Shown: positions 8,301 to 18,034 of the stretch, one piece after another
How positions within the stretch are numbered: position 1 is the stretch's first letter
How the letters are laid out: each line of letters begins with the position of its first letter
Assembly (NCBI GenBank): GCA_000285855.2
Contig: HE978651.1
Coordinates: forward strand, 943,040 to 1,007,039
Direction: 5' to 3'
Origin: Ruminococcus sp. JC304
Lineage (GTDB): Bacteria > Bacillota > Clostridia > Lachnospirales > Lachnospiraceae
DNA: 64,000 bases
Position numbers and translations under genes: made by a program
Notes under the pieces: model-generated
The model's input: only the letters and a program-made list of their open reading frames with translations
What the model was told of the DNA's origin: nothing
Database searches by the model: none

Positions 8301-9296
8301 ATGAAGAAACGATTTTTGATACTTGCAGGAGTACTGGCACTGACAGTGGCAGTATCCGGCTGTGGAAAGAAAAAAGATACAGATGTGCAACCTGTTGCAG
8401 CAAGTGCCACTCCTACACCTGAGGTTACTAAGGCAGCAGAAATTGTGGATATGAAGCAGTCTACAGAGGAAGAGATTGCCAATATTATGGGCGAGGAATC
8501 AGCAACTGCTTCCAAAGTTATTTTTGTGAATAACATGGGAAGTGATATTTCTTCTGTTTATATCAGGAAACATGTGGAGGATGAGGATGATTCTGATGAT
8601 GATACCTGGGGCAGTGACCTGGTGGATGGAAAATTCACATTAAAGGATAAGGACAAAGCGTTGTATTATTTTTCACCGAATGCAACGGAAGACAGCACTA
8701 AGAATACTGCTTCTTATGATATTCGTGTGGGATTCTCTGATGAAGATAAGAATGAGTGCTTTTTCCGGGATATTCCCCTGGGTACTATTTCACAGATCAC
8801 TCTCTGTATGAGTGGCACAGATGAGGATGCTATTCCTTATGCAAAATATCTGACAGGAAGTACCAAGAGGGAAATTTCAACTTTAAATGATGTAAAGAAG
8901 CGGCTGGGAATGATCGATGATTCTGATTCAACGGATGATCAAAATACCAATTCAGATAACAGTGATAATTCGTCACAGAACACAGATTCTGATTCAAATA
9001 GTAATGCAGATAACAGCAGCAATACAGATGACAGCAACAGTGGAAGCAACAGTAACAGCGGAGATGACAATAACGGAGGCAATGATAATAGCGGTGGAGA
9101 TGATATGATTTCTACTGCAAAGCAGTATGTGGGCCAGTCTATTGATGCACTGCAGAGTGCTTGTGGCTCTCCTCAGGGCAGCAGTTATGAGACAGATCCT
9201 GAAACCGGAAAGACAGGCTTCTATTATTACAGTAATTTTACAGTTTCTACCACAGTTGATGAAAATGGTAATGAAATTGTTGCTAATATATGGTAA
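8301..9296 (+). CDS. Putative lipoprotein with Asp/Ser/Asn-rich linker
   Basis: I do not recognise the family. The start at 8301 follows CAGGAGGGA, and the first 25 residues form a lipoprotein signal (KKRF, a hydrophobic run, then AVSGC with Cys 21 as the lipidation site). The mature part has a globular region up to about residue 205. Next come about 60 residues made almost only of Asp, Ser, Asn and Thr, a typical wall-spanning linker. A C-terminal domain of about 63 residues (AKQYVGQSIDALQSACGSP, then aromatic beta strands) resembles small SmpA- or beta-lactamase-inhibitor-like folds. It has its own promoter and is followed after 39 bases by pyrH. The function is unknown; a surface or wall-associated role is inferred. 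Confidence 0.75.
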   Translation: MKKRFLILAGVLALTVAVSGCGKKKDTDVQPVAASATPTPEVTKAAEIVDMKQSTEEEIANIMGEESATASKVIFVNNMGSDISSVYIRKHVEDEDDSDDDTWGSDLVDGKFTLKDKDKALYYFSPNATEDSTKNTASYDIRVGFSDEDKNECFFRDIPLGTISQITLCMSGTDEDAIPYAKYLTGSTKREISTLNDVKKRLGMIDDSDSTDDQNTNSDNSDNSSQNTDSDSNSNADNSSNTDDSNSGSNSNSGDDNNGGNDNSGGDDMISTAKQYVGQSIDALQSACGSPQGSSYETDPETGKTGFYYYSNFTVSTTVDENGNEIVANIW

Positions 9297-9335
9297 AATA
9301 AAAGTATCATAAAATGAACTTTAGGAGAAAACAAT

Positions 9336-10031
9336 ATGAAGCGTGTATTATTAAAATTGAGCGGGGAAGCTCTTGCCGGTGAAAAAAAGACAGGATTTGA
9401 TGAGGCTACAGTTATTGAGGTTGCCAAACAGATCCGTGAGATTTCCAAAGAAGGCCTGGAAATCGGGATTGTGATCGGCGGCGGAAATTTCTGGAGAGGA
9501 CGTACCAGCGAGACAATCGACAGAAACAAGGCAGACCAGATCGGAATGCTTGCTACAGTGATGAACTGCATTTATGTGTCAGATATCTGCAGATACCTGG
9601 GAATGAAGACACAGATTTATACACCTTTTGTCTGTGGTGCATTTACAGATTTGTATTCCAAAGATGCAGTGGAGGAGAGCTTTGCACAGGGTAAGATCGT
9701 ATTCTTTGCAGGCGGAACAGGACATCCGTATTTCTCCACAGATACAGCAACAGTTCTTCGCGCAGTGGAGATTGAGGCAGAGGCGATTCTTCTGGCAAAA
9801 GCAGTAGATGGAATTTACGACAGTGATCCTAAGATCAATCCTAATGCAGTGAAATATGATGAGATTTCCATTGAAGAAGTAGTAGCCAAAAAGTTGGCAG
9901 CTATGGATCTGACAGCTTCCATTATGTGTATGGAACAGAAAATGCCAATGCTGGTATTTGCACTGGATGAGAAGGACAGTATTATTAATACCGTTCACGG
10001 CAAATTCACAGGTACAAAGGTAACTGTCTGA
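9336..10031 (+). CDS. pyrH: UMP kinase
   Basis: A 231-residue bacterial UMP kinase of the amino-acid-kinase fold, phosphorylating UMP to UDP in pyrimidine nucleotide synthesis; it works as a hexamer regulated by GTP and UTP. Visible motifs are KLSGEAL at the N-terminus, GGGNFWRGR for phosphate binding, [16 protein letters not shown] and the [11 protein letters not shown] segment. AGGAG precedes the ATG. It heads the widespread pyrH-frr-uppS-cdsA-dxr-rseP order. The rpsB and tsf genes usually found upstream are replaced here by a lipoprotein gene. Confidence 0.97.
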   Translation: MKRVLLKLSGEALAGEKKTGFDEATVIEVAKQIREISKEGLEIGIVIGGGNFWRGRTSETIDRNKADQIGMLATVMNCIYVSDICRYLGMKTQIYTPFVCGAFTDLYSKDAVEESFAQGKIVFFAGGTGHPYFSTDTATVLRAVEIEAEAILLAKAVDGIYDSDPKINPNAVKYDEISIEEVVAKKLAAMDLTASIMCMEQKMPMLVFALDEKDSIINTVHGKFTGTKVTV

Positions 10032-10098
10032 TCCGAAAGGATGGGAATGCAGAGCAGTTAGACAATTTATAAAACAACAGGAGAAGGAGACAAACCTA

Positions 10099-10650
10099 AT
10101 GGATGAAAGAATTCAGAAATATGAAGAAAAAATGAAAAAGACACTGACGAATCTTGAGAGCGAGCTGGCAACAATTCGTGCAGGAAGGGCAAATCCCCAT
10201 ATTCTCGATAAACTGACTGTAGATTATTATGGAGCGCCTACACCTCTGCAGCAGGTGGCGAATGTGACAGTTCCGGAGGCACGTATGATTCAGATCCAGC
10301 CTTGGGAGTCCAGCCTGATCAAAGGAATTGAAAAAGCAATTCTTGTATCTGATCTGGGACTGAATCCCAGCAACGATGGTAAAGTGATCCGTCTTGTTTT
10401 CCCAGAGCTTACAGAGGAACGCCGTAAGGAACTGGTAAAGGATGTCAAGAAGAAAGGCGAGGCTGCCAAGGTTGCAGTCCGCAATATCCGTCGTGATGCC
10501 AATGATGCATATAAGAAGCTTGCAAAACAGGATGTATCTGAGGATGAGGTCAAGGAGCTGGAAGATAAGATCCAGAAGAGCACTGATAAATATATTAAAG
10601 AGGTTGATGCAGCGGTAGATGCCAAGAGCAAAGAAATCATGACTGTATAA
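10099..10650 (+). CDS. frr: Ribosome recycling factor
   Basis: A 183-residue cytoplasmic protein that, with EF-G, splits the post-termination ribosome. The family pattern is complete: [17 protein letters not shown] near residues 23-39, the [15 protein letters not shown] hinge segment, IQPWE, and the long C-terminal coiled coil rich in Lys, Asp and Glu ([19 protein letters not shown]). Length is standard. It lies 67 bases after pyrH behind a good AGGAGAAGGAG site. A hairpin terminator follows, so uppS may need read-through or a separate start. Confidence 0.97.
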   Translation: MDERIQKYEEKMKKTLTNLESELATIRAGRANPHILDKLTVDYYGAPTPLQQVANVTVPEARMIQIQPWESSLIKGIEKAILVSDLGLNPSNDGKVIRLVFPELTEERRKELVKDVKKKGEAAKVAVRNIRRDANDAYKKLAKQDVSEDEVKELEDKIQKSTDKYIKEVDAAVDAKSKEIMTV

Positions 10651-10654
10651 AAAG

Positions 10655-10686
10655 TAAAGGGAGCTCCATTATGCGGGCTCTCTTTT
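10655..10686 (+). terminator. Terminator after frr
   Basis: AAGGGAGC pairs with GCTCTCTT (one G-T pair) around a 12-nt loop, ending in TTTT. Confidence 0.6.
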
Positions 10687-10763
10687 AAGCTTGCAGATGG
10701 TGTCTGCGAGAGCAGCATGGTTTGTACACAGCATATAATGAACATAAGAAACGAGGAAAAAAT

Positions 10764-11474
10764 ATGAATGTACCGAATCATATAGCCATTATACTGGATG
10801 GTAACGGACGTTGGGCGAAAGCAAAAGGGATGCCCAGAAGCTATGGACATATGAAGGGCTGCGCGAATCTGGAAACAGTCTGTGATTATATGAAAGAGCT
10901 GGGAGTAAAATATGTTACAGTTTATGCGTTTTCAACAGAGAACTGGAAACGGTCCAAAGAAGAAGTGGATGGTCTGATGAAGCTGTTCCGCAGTTATCTC
11001 AAGAAATGCATTAAACTTGCTGATAAGAATAAAATGCGTGTTCGTGTAATTGGAGAAATTTCAGCATTTGATCAGGATATTCAGGACAGCATTGAAAAAC
11101 TGGAGGAGTATTCACAAAAATATGATGAAATTTATTTCCAGATTGCATTGAACTACGGAAGCAGAGATGAGATTATCCGGGGAGTGCGAAAGCTTGCTCA
11201 GGATGCAGCTGATGGTAGGATAAATCCCCAGGAAATAGATGAAAAAGTATTCGGAAATTATCTTGATACAGCAGGAATTCCTGATCCCGACCTTATGATC
11301 CGCACCAGTGGGGAGCTTCGTCTTTCCAATTTTCTGTTATGGCAGATGGCATATACAGAGTTTTATTTTACAGATGTGGCATGGCCTGATTTTAATAAAG
11401 CAGAGCTGGTGAAGGCAATTGAAAAGTATAATCAGAGAGACAGAAGATACGGTGGAGTGAAGGAGGAAGCATAA
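10764..11474 (+). CDS. uppS: Undecaprenyl diphosphate synthase
   Basis: A 236-residue cis-prenyltransferase that builds the C55 lipid carrier for peptidoglycan and other wall polymers. The start at 10764 follows ACGAGGAAAA; an upstream in-frame ATG lacks a ribosome site. Conserved region I ILDGNGRWAKAKG, with the catalytic Asp, the GHMKGC segment, YAFSTENW, and the C-terminal IRTSGELRLSNFLLWQ and YTEFYFTD signatures are all present. The stop codon directly abuts the cdsA start (no gap), indicating co-translation with the lipid gene. Confidence 0.96.
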   Translation: MNVPNHIAIILDGNGRWAKAKGMPRSYGHMKGCANLETVCDYMKELGVKYVTVYAFSTENWKRSKEEVDGLMKLFRSYLKKCIKLADKNKMRVRVIGEISAFDQDIQDSIEKLEEYSQKYDEIYFQIALNYGSRDEIIRGVRKLAQDAADGRINPQEIDEKVFGNYLDTAGIPDPDLMIRTSGELRLSNFLLWQMAYTEFYFTDVAWPDFNKAELVKAIEKYNQRDRRYGGVKEEA

Positions 11475-12269
11475 ATGTTTAAGACAAGACTCTTAAGTGG
11501 AATCCTGCTGGTGATCATTGCGCTTGCAACAATTATCAGTGGTGGATATATACTGTTTTTTACTTTGCTTGTAGTTTCTCTGATTGGTATGTCAGAATTA
11601 TACAAGGCAATGAAGGTGCAGAATGAAAAAAATTATCTGTTGGCTGCGGCCGGATATGCAGGAGCTGTCTTGTATTATGTTGCTGTTTTGCTCGATTTTC
11701 AGAGATATGGGGTGCTGGCAATTATTTTTGGCCTGGTATTGATCATGTTTGTGTATGTATTTACTTATCCGGAATATGAGGCAAAGCAGGTTATGCCGGC
11801 ATTGTTTGGAATCGTTTATGTGGCAGTAATGCTGTCATTCATCTATCTGACCAGATGTCTGCAGGGAGGAAAATTCCATGTATGGCTGATCTTTTTGTGT
11901 TCCTGGGGGTGTGATACCTGCGCTTATTGTGTGGGAATGCTTATTGGAAAACATAAAATGGCACCTGTGCTCAGTCCGAAAAAATCTATAGAAGGAGCAG
12001 TGGGGGGTGTGGCAGGAGCTACACTTCTGGGTGTAGCCTATGCTGCGGCAACTCAGGGACCAATGGTTCAATATGCAGTTATCTGTGCAGTGGGAGCACT
12101 GATCTCCATGGTAGGAGACCTGGCGGCATCTGCAATTAAAAGAAACCAGGGAATTAAAGATTACGGCAAATTAATTCCCGGACATGGAGGAATTCTGGAT
12201 CGTTTTGACAGTGTGATTTTTACAGCTCCTGTAATTTACTTTTTGTCACTGATTATGATCACAGCGTAG
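11475..12269 (+). CDS. cdsA: Phosphatidate cytidylyltransferase
   Basis: A 264-residue polytopic membrane enzyme making CDP-diacylglycerol from phosphatidic acid and CTP, the branch point of phospholipid synthesis. About seven hydrophobic segments are visible. The C-terminal family signature is intact: SAIKRNQGIKDYG followed by PGHGGILDRFDS. The start directly abuts uppS with GAGGAAG as ribosome site. Its product feeds PssA, encoded at 53350 in this window. Confidence 0.95.
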   Translation: MFKTRLLSGILLVIIALATIISGGYILFFTLLVVSLIGMSELYKAMKVQNEKNYLLAAAGYAGAVLYYVAVLLDFQRYGVLAIIFGLVLIMFVYVFTYPEYEAKQVMPALFGIVYVAVMLSFIYLTRCLQGGKFHVWLIFLCSWGCDTCAYCVGMLIGKHKMAPVLSPKKSIEGAVGGVAGATLLGVAYAAATQGPMVQYAVICAVGALISMVGDLAASAIKRNQGIKDYGKLIPGHGGILDRFDSVIFTAPVIYFLSLIMITA

Positions 12270-12317
12270 GATCGTGAATATCCATTTGATAATATAGTTA
12301 TAACAGAAGGGATCAAG

Positions 12318-13460
12318 ATGAAAAAAATAGCAATTTTAGGTTCTACCGGTTCCATTGGAACTCAGACCCTGGATGTAGTCCGGGCCAATGATGATCTGGA
12401 GATTGTGGGACTTTCAGCAGGAAATAATATTGATAAATTGGAAGAGCAGATCCGTGAATTTCATCCCAGACTGGCAGCTGTCTGGAATGAAGATGCAGCC
12501 GGAGATCTGGCAGTAAGAGTACAGGATCTGGATGTGAAAATTGTAAGCAGTATGGATGGTTTGCTGGAACTGGCAAGAATGGAGGAAGCAGATATTCTGG
12601 TGACTGCTATTGTGGGAATGATCGGGATCAGACCGACTATGGAGGCAATCAGGGCAGGTAAGGATATTGCTTTGGCAAATAAAGAAACACTGGTGACTGC
12701 CGGACATCTGATCATGCCACTGGCCAGAAAAATGAATGTTCAGATCCTTCCGGTGGACAGTGAACACAGTGCTATTTTTCAGGCTATTCACGGAGAGAAA
12801 AAGGAACAGATCCATAAGCTTCTGATCACAGCATCCGGAGGTCCTTTCAGGGGAAGGAAAACAGCAGAACTGAGGAAGGTTACGTTGGAAGATACGCTGA
12901 AGCATCCAAACTGGGTGATGGGACAGAAAATTACGGTAGATTCTGCAACTCTGGTAAATAAAGGACTTGAAGTAATGGAGGCCAGATGGCTTTTTGATGT
13001 GGACCTGGATCATATTCAGGTAGTGGTTCAGCCTCAAAGTATTATCCACTCTATGGTGGAATTTGAGGATGGAGCTGTAATAGCTCAGCTGGGAACACCG
13101 GATATGAGGCTGCCTATTCAGTATGCCCTGTGTTATCCGGACCGAAGATACCTGGCAGGGGACAGACTGGATTTCAGAACGCTGAAGCAGATTACTTTTG
13201 AAGAACCGGATATGGAAACATTTCAGGGGCTTCCGATGGCAATAGAAGCTGCTGGGAAAGGCGGAAGTATGCCTACTGTATTCAATGCTGCCAATGAACT
13301 GGCAGTAAAGAAATTCCTGCAGAGAAAAATAGGATTTCTGGATATATATGATATTATCGGGCAGTCTATGGAGAGACATACCCTGGTGAAGGAGCCGGAT
13401 CTGGATCAGATCCTGGAGATTGAGAAGGAAACCTATCAGTGGATTGAAAGCAGGTGGTAA
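12318..13460 (+). CDS. dxr: 1-deoxy-D-xylulose 5-phosphate reductoisomerase
   Basis: A 380-residue NADPH-dependent enzyme of the MEP isoprenoid pathway, turning DXP into MEP; it thus supplies precursors for UppS encoded two genes upstream. The NADPH site GSTGSIGTQTL opens the protein. LANKETLV and the metal-binding DSEHSAIFQ follow, then the flexible loop HPNWVMGQKITVDSATLVNKGLE, including the catalytic-loop Trp. Length is normal. The stop codon lies one base before the TTG start I assign to rseP. Confidence 0.97.
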   Translation: MKKIAILGSTGSIGTQTLDVVRANDDLEIVGLSAGNNIDKLEEQIREFHPRLAAVWNEDAAGDLAVRVQDLDVKIVSSMDGLLELARMEEADILVTAIVGMIGIRPTMEAIRAGKDIALANKETLVTAGHLIMPLARKMNVQILPVDSEHSAIFQAIHGEKKEQIHKLLITASGGPFRGRKTAELRKVTLEDTLKHPNWVMGQKITVDSATLVNKGLEVMEARWLFDVDLDHIQVVVQPQSIIHSMVEFEDGAVIAQLGTPDMRLPIQYALCYPDRRYLAGDRLDFRTLKQITFEEPDMETFQGLPMAIEAAGKGGSMPTVFNAANELAVKKFLQRKIGFLDIYDIIGQSMERHTLVKEPDLDQILEIEKETYQWIESRW

Positions 13461-13461
13461 T

Positions 13462-14757
13462 TTGAAAATAATTATTGCGATTATTATATTTAGTGGTATT
13501 ATCCTTTTTCATGAGTTAGGACATTTTCTTCTGGCAAAGAAAAATGGAATCATTGTAACAGAATTTTCCCTGGGAATGGGTCCAAGACTTTTGAGTAAGG
13601 AATACAAAGGAACCAGATATTCTCTCAAGCTTTTGCCTATAGGTGGTTCCTGCGCAATGCTTGGGGAGGATACAGATGAAGAGGATGCACCCGGAACTTT
13701 TAATCATGCATCTGTGTGGGGCAGGATTGCAGTTGTGGCTGCAGGTCCGGTGTTTAATTTTATACTGGCATTTGTACTGTCTGTGATTATTGTGGGAGTG
13801 GTAGGCTATGAACCATCCACAGTCCTTTCTGTAAAGGAAGGATCTGCAGCGGAAGCGGCAGGATTGAAAAAGGGAGATGTGATCACCAGTTATCAGGGCT
13901 ACCATATTGATCTGGGGAAAGATCTTTATGTATATTCTTATATGAATGAATTAAAAGAAGGGGATACTGTAAATCTGACAGTAAAGCGTGATGGTGAAAA
14001 GAAGGAAATTTCCTATAAGGCTGACACGAATGTGAGATATCTGCTGGGATGCAATTTTACGGGAGATGACAGTGCACCTATGACCGTGGAATCTGTAATG
14101 GCTGGAATGCCATTGGAGGAGGCCGGTGTACAGGCGGGAGATGTGATCACTTCTATTAATGGCGTAAGGATCAGTACCAGCCAGGAATATCAGGATTATA
14201 TCAGGGAACATCCGCTGGATGGCAGTCCGGTGAAGATTACCTGGAAACATGAAGGGCTGGAATATGATGATACAATCACCCCGAAGGAATACAGGATAGC
14301 GGATTCAGGATTTTCTTATAATATATATTGTGAGAAGGCAAAGGGGCTGGATGTGATCCGTTACGGGGCGGTTGAGGTGAAATATATGATCCGTACCACC
14401 ATTCTCAGCCTTAAGGAATTGTGCAGTGGAAAGTTTGGTCTGAAGGATCTGAGTGGACCTGTAGGTGTGGTAGATGCAATTGGTACTACTTATGAGGAAA
14501 GCAGAAGTGAGGGAAGCGTGATGCTGTGGATGAATCTCCTGAATATGGCGGTTCTTCTCTCTGCCAATCTGGGCGTAATGAATTTGCTTCCTTTTCCGGC
14601 ACTTGATGGTGGCAGGCTAGTATTTCTTGTCATTGAGGCAATCCGCAGAAAACCTGTCAACAGACGGATCGAGGGAACAATACATTTTGCCGGACTTATG
14701 CTTTTGATGGTACTGATGGTTGTGGTAATGTATAATGATATTGTAAGGATATTCTAA
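13462..14757 (+). CDS. rseP: RIP metalloprotease RseP (site-2 protease)
   Basis: A 431-residue integral-membrane zinc protease that cleaves anti-sigma factors and other membrane substrates inside the bilayer. The first membrane segment carries the active-site HELGH at about residues 18-22. Two PDZ domains follow (residues about 110-180 and 190-265), and the C-terminal metal motif appears as NLLPFPALDGGRL. I take TTG at 13462 as start because an in-frame ATG at 13420 would add 14 dxr-encoded residues, and because CAGGTGG lies just ahead. It ends the pyrH-to-rseP cluster. Confidence 0.9.
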   Translation: MKIIIAIIIFSGIILFHELGHFLLAKKNGIIVTEFSLGMGPRLLSKEYKGTRYSLKLLPIGGSCAMLGEDTDEEDAPGTFNHASVWGRIAVVAAGPVFNFILAFVLSVIIVGVVGYEPSTVLSVKEGSAAEAAGLKKGDVITSYQGYHIDLGKDLYVYSYMNELKEGDTVNLTVKRDGEKKEISYKADTNVRYLLGCNFTGDDSAPMTVESVMAGMPLEEAGVQAGDVITSINGVRISTSQEYQDYIREHPLDGSPVKITWKHEGLEYDDTITPKEYRIADSGFSYNIYCEKAKGLDVIRYGAVEVKYMIRTTILSLKELCSGKFGLKDLSGPVGVVDAIGTTYEESRSEGSVMLWMNLLNMAVLLSANLGVMNLLPFPALDGGRLVFLVIEAIRRKPVNRRIEGTIHFAGLMLLMVLMVVVMYNDIVRIF

Positions 14758-14834
14758 GTTTGGATGCAAAGTGGATTAAAAATGTCCGATGGAATCCGGC
14801 AAGGATTTTGTATCCTATATAAGGAGAGGGAACA

Positions 14835-17312
14835 ATGGTAAAAATGCAGCTTCATGCGAACTGGCAGTTGTGCAAGGTGAAAGAGCAGGAATGGGTTCCG
14901 GCACAGGTGCCGGGAGATATTTATATGGCTCTTCTTCAGGCTGGAAAAATGGAAGATCCATTCTGGGAAGATAACGAATATCAGGCGAAGGCACTGATGG
15001 AGGAAGATTACGAATATAAAACCGTATTTATATATGACGAAACAGAATTTGAAAACTGTCAGGAAATAATCCTGAGATTTGACGGAATTGATACGATTGG
15101 GGATATTTATCTGAATGAGTGCTGTCTGGGAAGAGTAGAAAGTATGCACAGAGTCTGGGAGTTTCCTGTGAAGGAGATTCTGGAAAAAGGAGAAAATACT
15201 CTTCGTGTCATTATCAGATCTCCTCTGAAATTTATGGCAGCAGCTTACGAGAAATATAAAACACATGGAAATGAAGATACAGTGGAAGGATTTATGCATC
15301 TGCGCAAGGCACACTATATGTGCGGCTGGGACTGGGGTGCCTGCCTGCCGGATGGAGGCATTTTTCGCCCTGTAACACTTCTGGGAGTAGAACATGCCAG
15401 ACTGGACAGTGTGTATATCCGTCAGATCCATGAAGAGGGAAAGGTGCTGCTGATACCGGAAGTTGATGTGGAGACAATGGATGAAGCAGAGGAAGATAAC
15501 TGTGAAAAAGCAGGAAAATCAGAGCAGAGTCAGTTACTGGAATATGAAATCACAGTTACGGAACCTGATGGAACAAAGACTACATGGGAAGGGTCTCCGG
15601 ATGAAATTGAGATTGACCACCCGAAGCTCTGGTGGCCCAATGGATTAGGAGAACAGCCTTTATATCAGGTGGAAGTGAATCTGAAAGCAGGAAATCAGAT
15701 TGTAGATACCTGGTGCAGAAAGATTGGTCTTCGAACCATGACCATGCATATAGAAAAGGATCAATGGGGAGAAAGTTTTGCCCATGAAGTAAATGGACAT
15801 CAGATATTTGCCATGGGTGCTGATTATATTCCGGAAGACAATTTACTTCAGCGGACATCCAGGGAACGTACCAGAGAATTGCTCCTTCAGTGTAAAAGAG
15901 CAAATTTCAATACTGTCCGTGTGTGGGGAGGCGGCTATTATCCGGAGGACTGGTTCTATGATATCTGTGATGAACTGGGACTGATGGTATGGCAGGATTT
16001 TATGTTTGCCTGCTCAATGTATGAGCTTACACCGGAATTTGAGGCTAACATCCGACAGGAATTTATTGATAATATCAAACGTCTCCGTCATCATGCATCC
16101 CTGTCATTATGGTGCGGCAACAATGAGATGGAGACCTTTACACAGGAGGGAACCTGGGTAACAAAGCCGTCAGAGGTGAGAGACTATCTGTTTATGTATG
16201 AACGGATTATCCCTGAAATTTTACGGGAATATGATCCGGAAACTTTCTACTGGCCGGCTAGCCCGTCTTCAGGCGGATCCTTTGATAATCCCAATGATCC
16301 TAACCGCGGAGATGTACATTACTGGGAGGTATGGCATGGGAATAAGCCTTTTGCGGAATACAGGAAATATTTCTTCAGATATGCATCAGAGTTTGGATTT
16401 CAGGCTTTTCCTTCTGTAAAAACACTGGAAACCGTTACAGATGATCCAAGGGAATTGAATCCATTTTCCTATGTGATGGAAAAACATCAGAGAAATTATG
16501 GAGGAAATGGAAAAATTGCCAAATATATGCAGGCTGCATATCGCTATCCTGAGAATTTCAGCGATTTTGTTTATGCGTCCCAGCTTCTCCAGGCAGACGG
16601 AATCCGTTATGGAGTGGAGCATTACAGACGAAATCGTGGACGGTGTATGGGTGCTATTTACTGGCAGCTGAATGACTGTTGGCCGGTAATCTCCTGGTCA
16701 TCTGTTGATTATTATGGTCGCTGGAAGGCATTACATTATTATGCAAAGCGTTTCTTTGCTCCGGTGATGCTTTCCTGTGAGGAACAGAGCTGGATGACAG
16801 TAGAGGCGGATATGAATCGTCAGCATTTTGAATTTGAAAAATCTATCCGTCTGAATGTGACAAATGAAACTCTCGCAGACCGTAGGGTTCTTGTAAAATG
16901 GGAAGTGAGAAAGGCAGATGCCACAGTGCTTATGGAAGAGAAACAGTGGGTAGAGGTACCTGCTTTGTCTGCAGTATGGCTGGATAAGGTGGAACTTCCA
17001 CAGATTGACTGTTTTAATGAATATGTAAGTTTTGAGGCATGGGAGGATGATCAGATGATCTCTCAGGGAACTGTTATTTTCTCTTATCCTAAATATTTCC
17101 ATTATCTGGATCCGAAGCTGAAAGTGAGGACAGAGGGAGATGAGATTATCGTGAATGCTTCTGCCTATGCAAAGAGTGTGGAGATTCTTAATGATACAGA
17201 AGATTTAATTCTGGAGGATAATTATTTTGATATGAACGCCGGAGAGCGACGGATAAAGATTCTTCAGGGAAAACCGGAAGGACTTCGAGTACGGAGCGTG
17301 TATAATATCTAA
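14835..17312 (+). CDS. Beta-mannosidase, glycoside hydrolase family 2
   Basis: An 825-residue retaining GH2 enzyme that removes terminal beta-linked mannose, for example from mannan or N-glycan fragments. A jelly-roll sugar-binding domain with FDGIDTIGDIYLN and an immunoglobulin-like domain precede the TIM barrel. The acid/base Glu lies in WCGNNEME (about residue 431) and the nucleophile Glu in SEFGFQAFPS (about 518). LMVWQDFMFACSMY is typical of beta-mannosidases. No signal peptide is visible, so it acts on imported oligosaccharides. The start has GAGAGGGAAC just upstream. No transporter or regulator lies beside it, which is unusual for a sugar-use gene. Confidence 0.92.
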   Translation: MVKMQLHANWQLCKVKEQEWVPAQVPGDIYMALLQAGKMEDPFWEDNEYQAKALMEEDYEYKTVFIYDETEFENCQEIILRFDGIDTIGDIYLNECCLGRVESMHRVWEFPVKEILEKGENTLRVIIRSPLKFMAAAYEKYKTHGNEDTVEGFMHLRKAHYMCGWDWGACLPDGGIFRPVTLLGVEHARLDSVYIRQIHEEGKVLLIPEVDVETMDEAEEDNCEKAGKSEQSQLLEYEITVTEPDGTKTTWEGSPDEIEIDHPKLWWPNGLGEQPLYQVEVNLKAGNQIVDTWCRKIGLRTMTMHIEKDQWGESFAHEVNGHQIFAMGADYIPEDNLLQRTSRERTRELLLQCKRANFNTVRVWGGGYYPEDWFYDICDELGLMVWQDFMFACSMYELTPEFEANIRQEFIDNIKRLRHHASLSLWCGNNEMETFTQEGTWVTKPSEVRDYLFMYERIIPEILREYDPETFYWPASPSSGGSFDNPNDPNRGDVHYWEVWHGNKPFAEYRKYFFRYASEFGFQAFPSVKTLETVTDDPRELNPFSYVMEKHQRNYGGNGKIAKYMQAAYRYPENFSDFVYASQLLQADGIRYGVEHYRRNRGRCMGAIYWQLNDCWPVISWSSVDYYGRWKALHYYAKRFFAPVMLSCEEQSWMTVEADMNRQHFEFEKSIRLNVTNETLADRRVLVKWEVRKADATVLMEEKQWVEVPALSAVWLDKVELPQIDCFNEYVSFEAWEDDQMISQGTVIFSYPKYFHYLDPKLKVRTEGDEIIVNASAYAKSVEILNDTEDLILEDNYFDMNAGERRIKILQGKPEGLRVRSVYNI

Positions 17313-17366
17313 GAAAAAGAAAAACTGTCATAAGCACATATTATAGGGCTTATGACAGTTCTTTAA
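17311..17366. terminator. Bidirectional terminator
   Basis: AACTGTCATAAGC (17323-17335) pairs perfectly with GCTTATGACAGTT (17348-17360). There is an A-rich stretch on the left and a T-rich stretch on the right. It serves both convergent genes. Confidence 0.8.
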
Positions 17367-17393
17367 TATTCTGAGAGACAAAGCCTGAAAGCA

Positions 17394-17774
17394 TTATTTC
17401 TCAACTTTTTCCATAGAATCCTTTGCATTCTGTAAAACAGTGTCAAATGCAATGGCAGCTTTGTTGTACTCTTCATCGCTTTCGATATTGGAAAGAACCG
17501 GGTCTCCGGATTCTGTGCGGGCAAAGGTATAGAGATATACTTCACCGCTCTCATTCTGACCGTTCTCATCTAATGGAAGAAGGGCAATATATTCTTTGGC
17601 ATCTACCGGGAAAATAGTAAGGATCGCACATTCTACCTCTGTATCATCGTCCAGGGTAAGGGTGATGGTGCGTCTGTCTTCGATATCCTGGCAGTTTCCT
17701 TCTGGGTTGCTGCAACCGCTGCAGGAAGCGCAGTCACTGGGGGAACATCCGCCGGTTGTAAATTCTTCTGTCAT
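17394..17774 (-). CDS. DUF1292 protein with Cys-rich N-terminus
   Basis: A 126-residue protein of unknown function. The body (residues about 35-125) fits the DUF1292 (YrzB-like) pattern: ITLTLDDDTEVECAILTIF, then EYIALLPLD and EVYLYTFAR. The first 30 residues hold five Cys (CSPSDCASCSGCSNPEGNC), suggesting a metal or redox site not found in the basic family. I start at 17774 since GAGG lies 9 bases before that ATG. It is a single gene convergent with the beta-mannosidase. Small DUF1292 proteins often sit near recombination or RNA genes, but nothing here points to a role. Confidence 0.78.
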   Translation of the reverse strand: MTEEFTTGGCSPSDCASCSGCSNPEGNCQDIEDRRTITLTLDDDTEVECAILTIFPVDAKEYIALLPLDENGQNESGEVYLYTFARTESGDPVLSNIESDEEYNKAAIAFDTVLQNAKDSMEKVEK

Positions 17775-18034
17775 GGTTTTAATCCTCATTCTTTCTTTTA
17801 TAAATGTTCAGAACTGTGACTGTAATAGAAAACACAGTTTTGTTCCTTAATGGTATCCTGATGATTCAAGACTCTTACAGAAGTCTGAATATTAGTATTG
17901 TACCAGAAACGGAAGTCAAATGCAATTTTTTTATGGTTTGAAGAAAATATAATCGCGGAATTATATAAGATGTGCTATAATGAACGGAAGAGAATGATTT
18001 GTTCAGAAATTTTGAGATATAGGAGTGGAAATTT

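Noticed and set aside
12414-13379. 321-codon minus-strand frame
   Set aside because: It is antisense to dxr, His- and Ser-rich as expected of a shadow frame.
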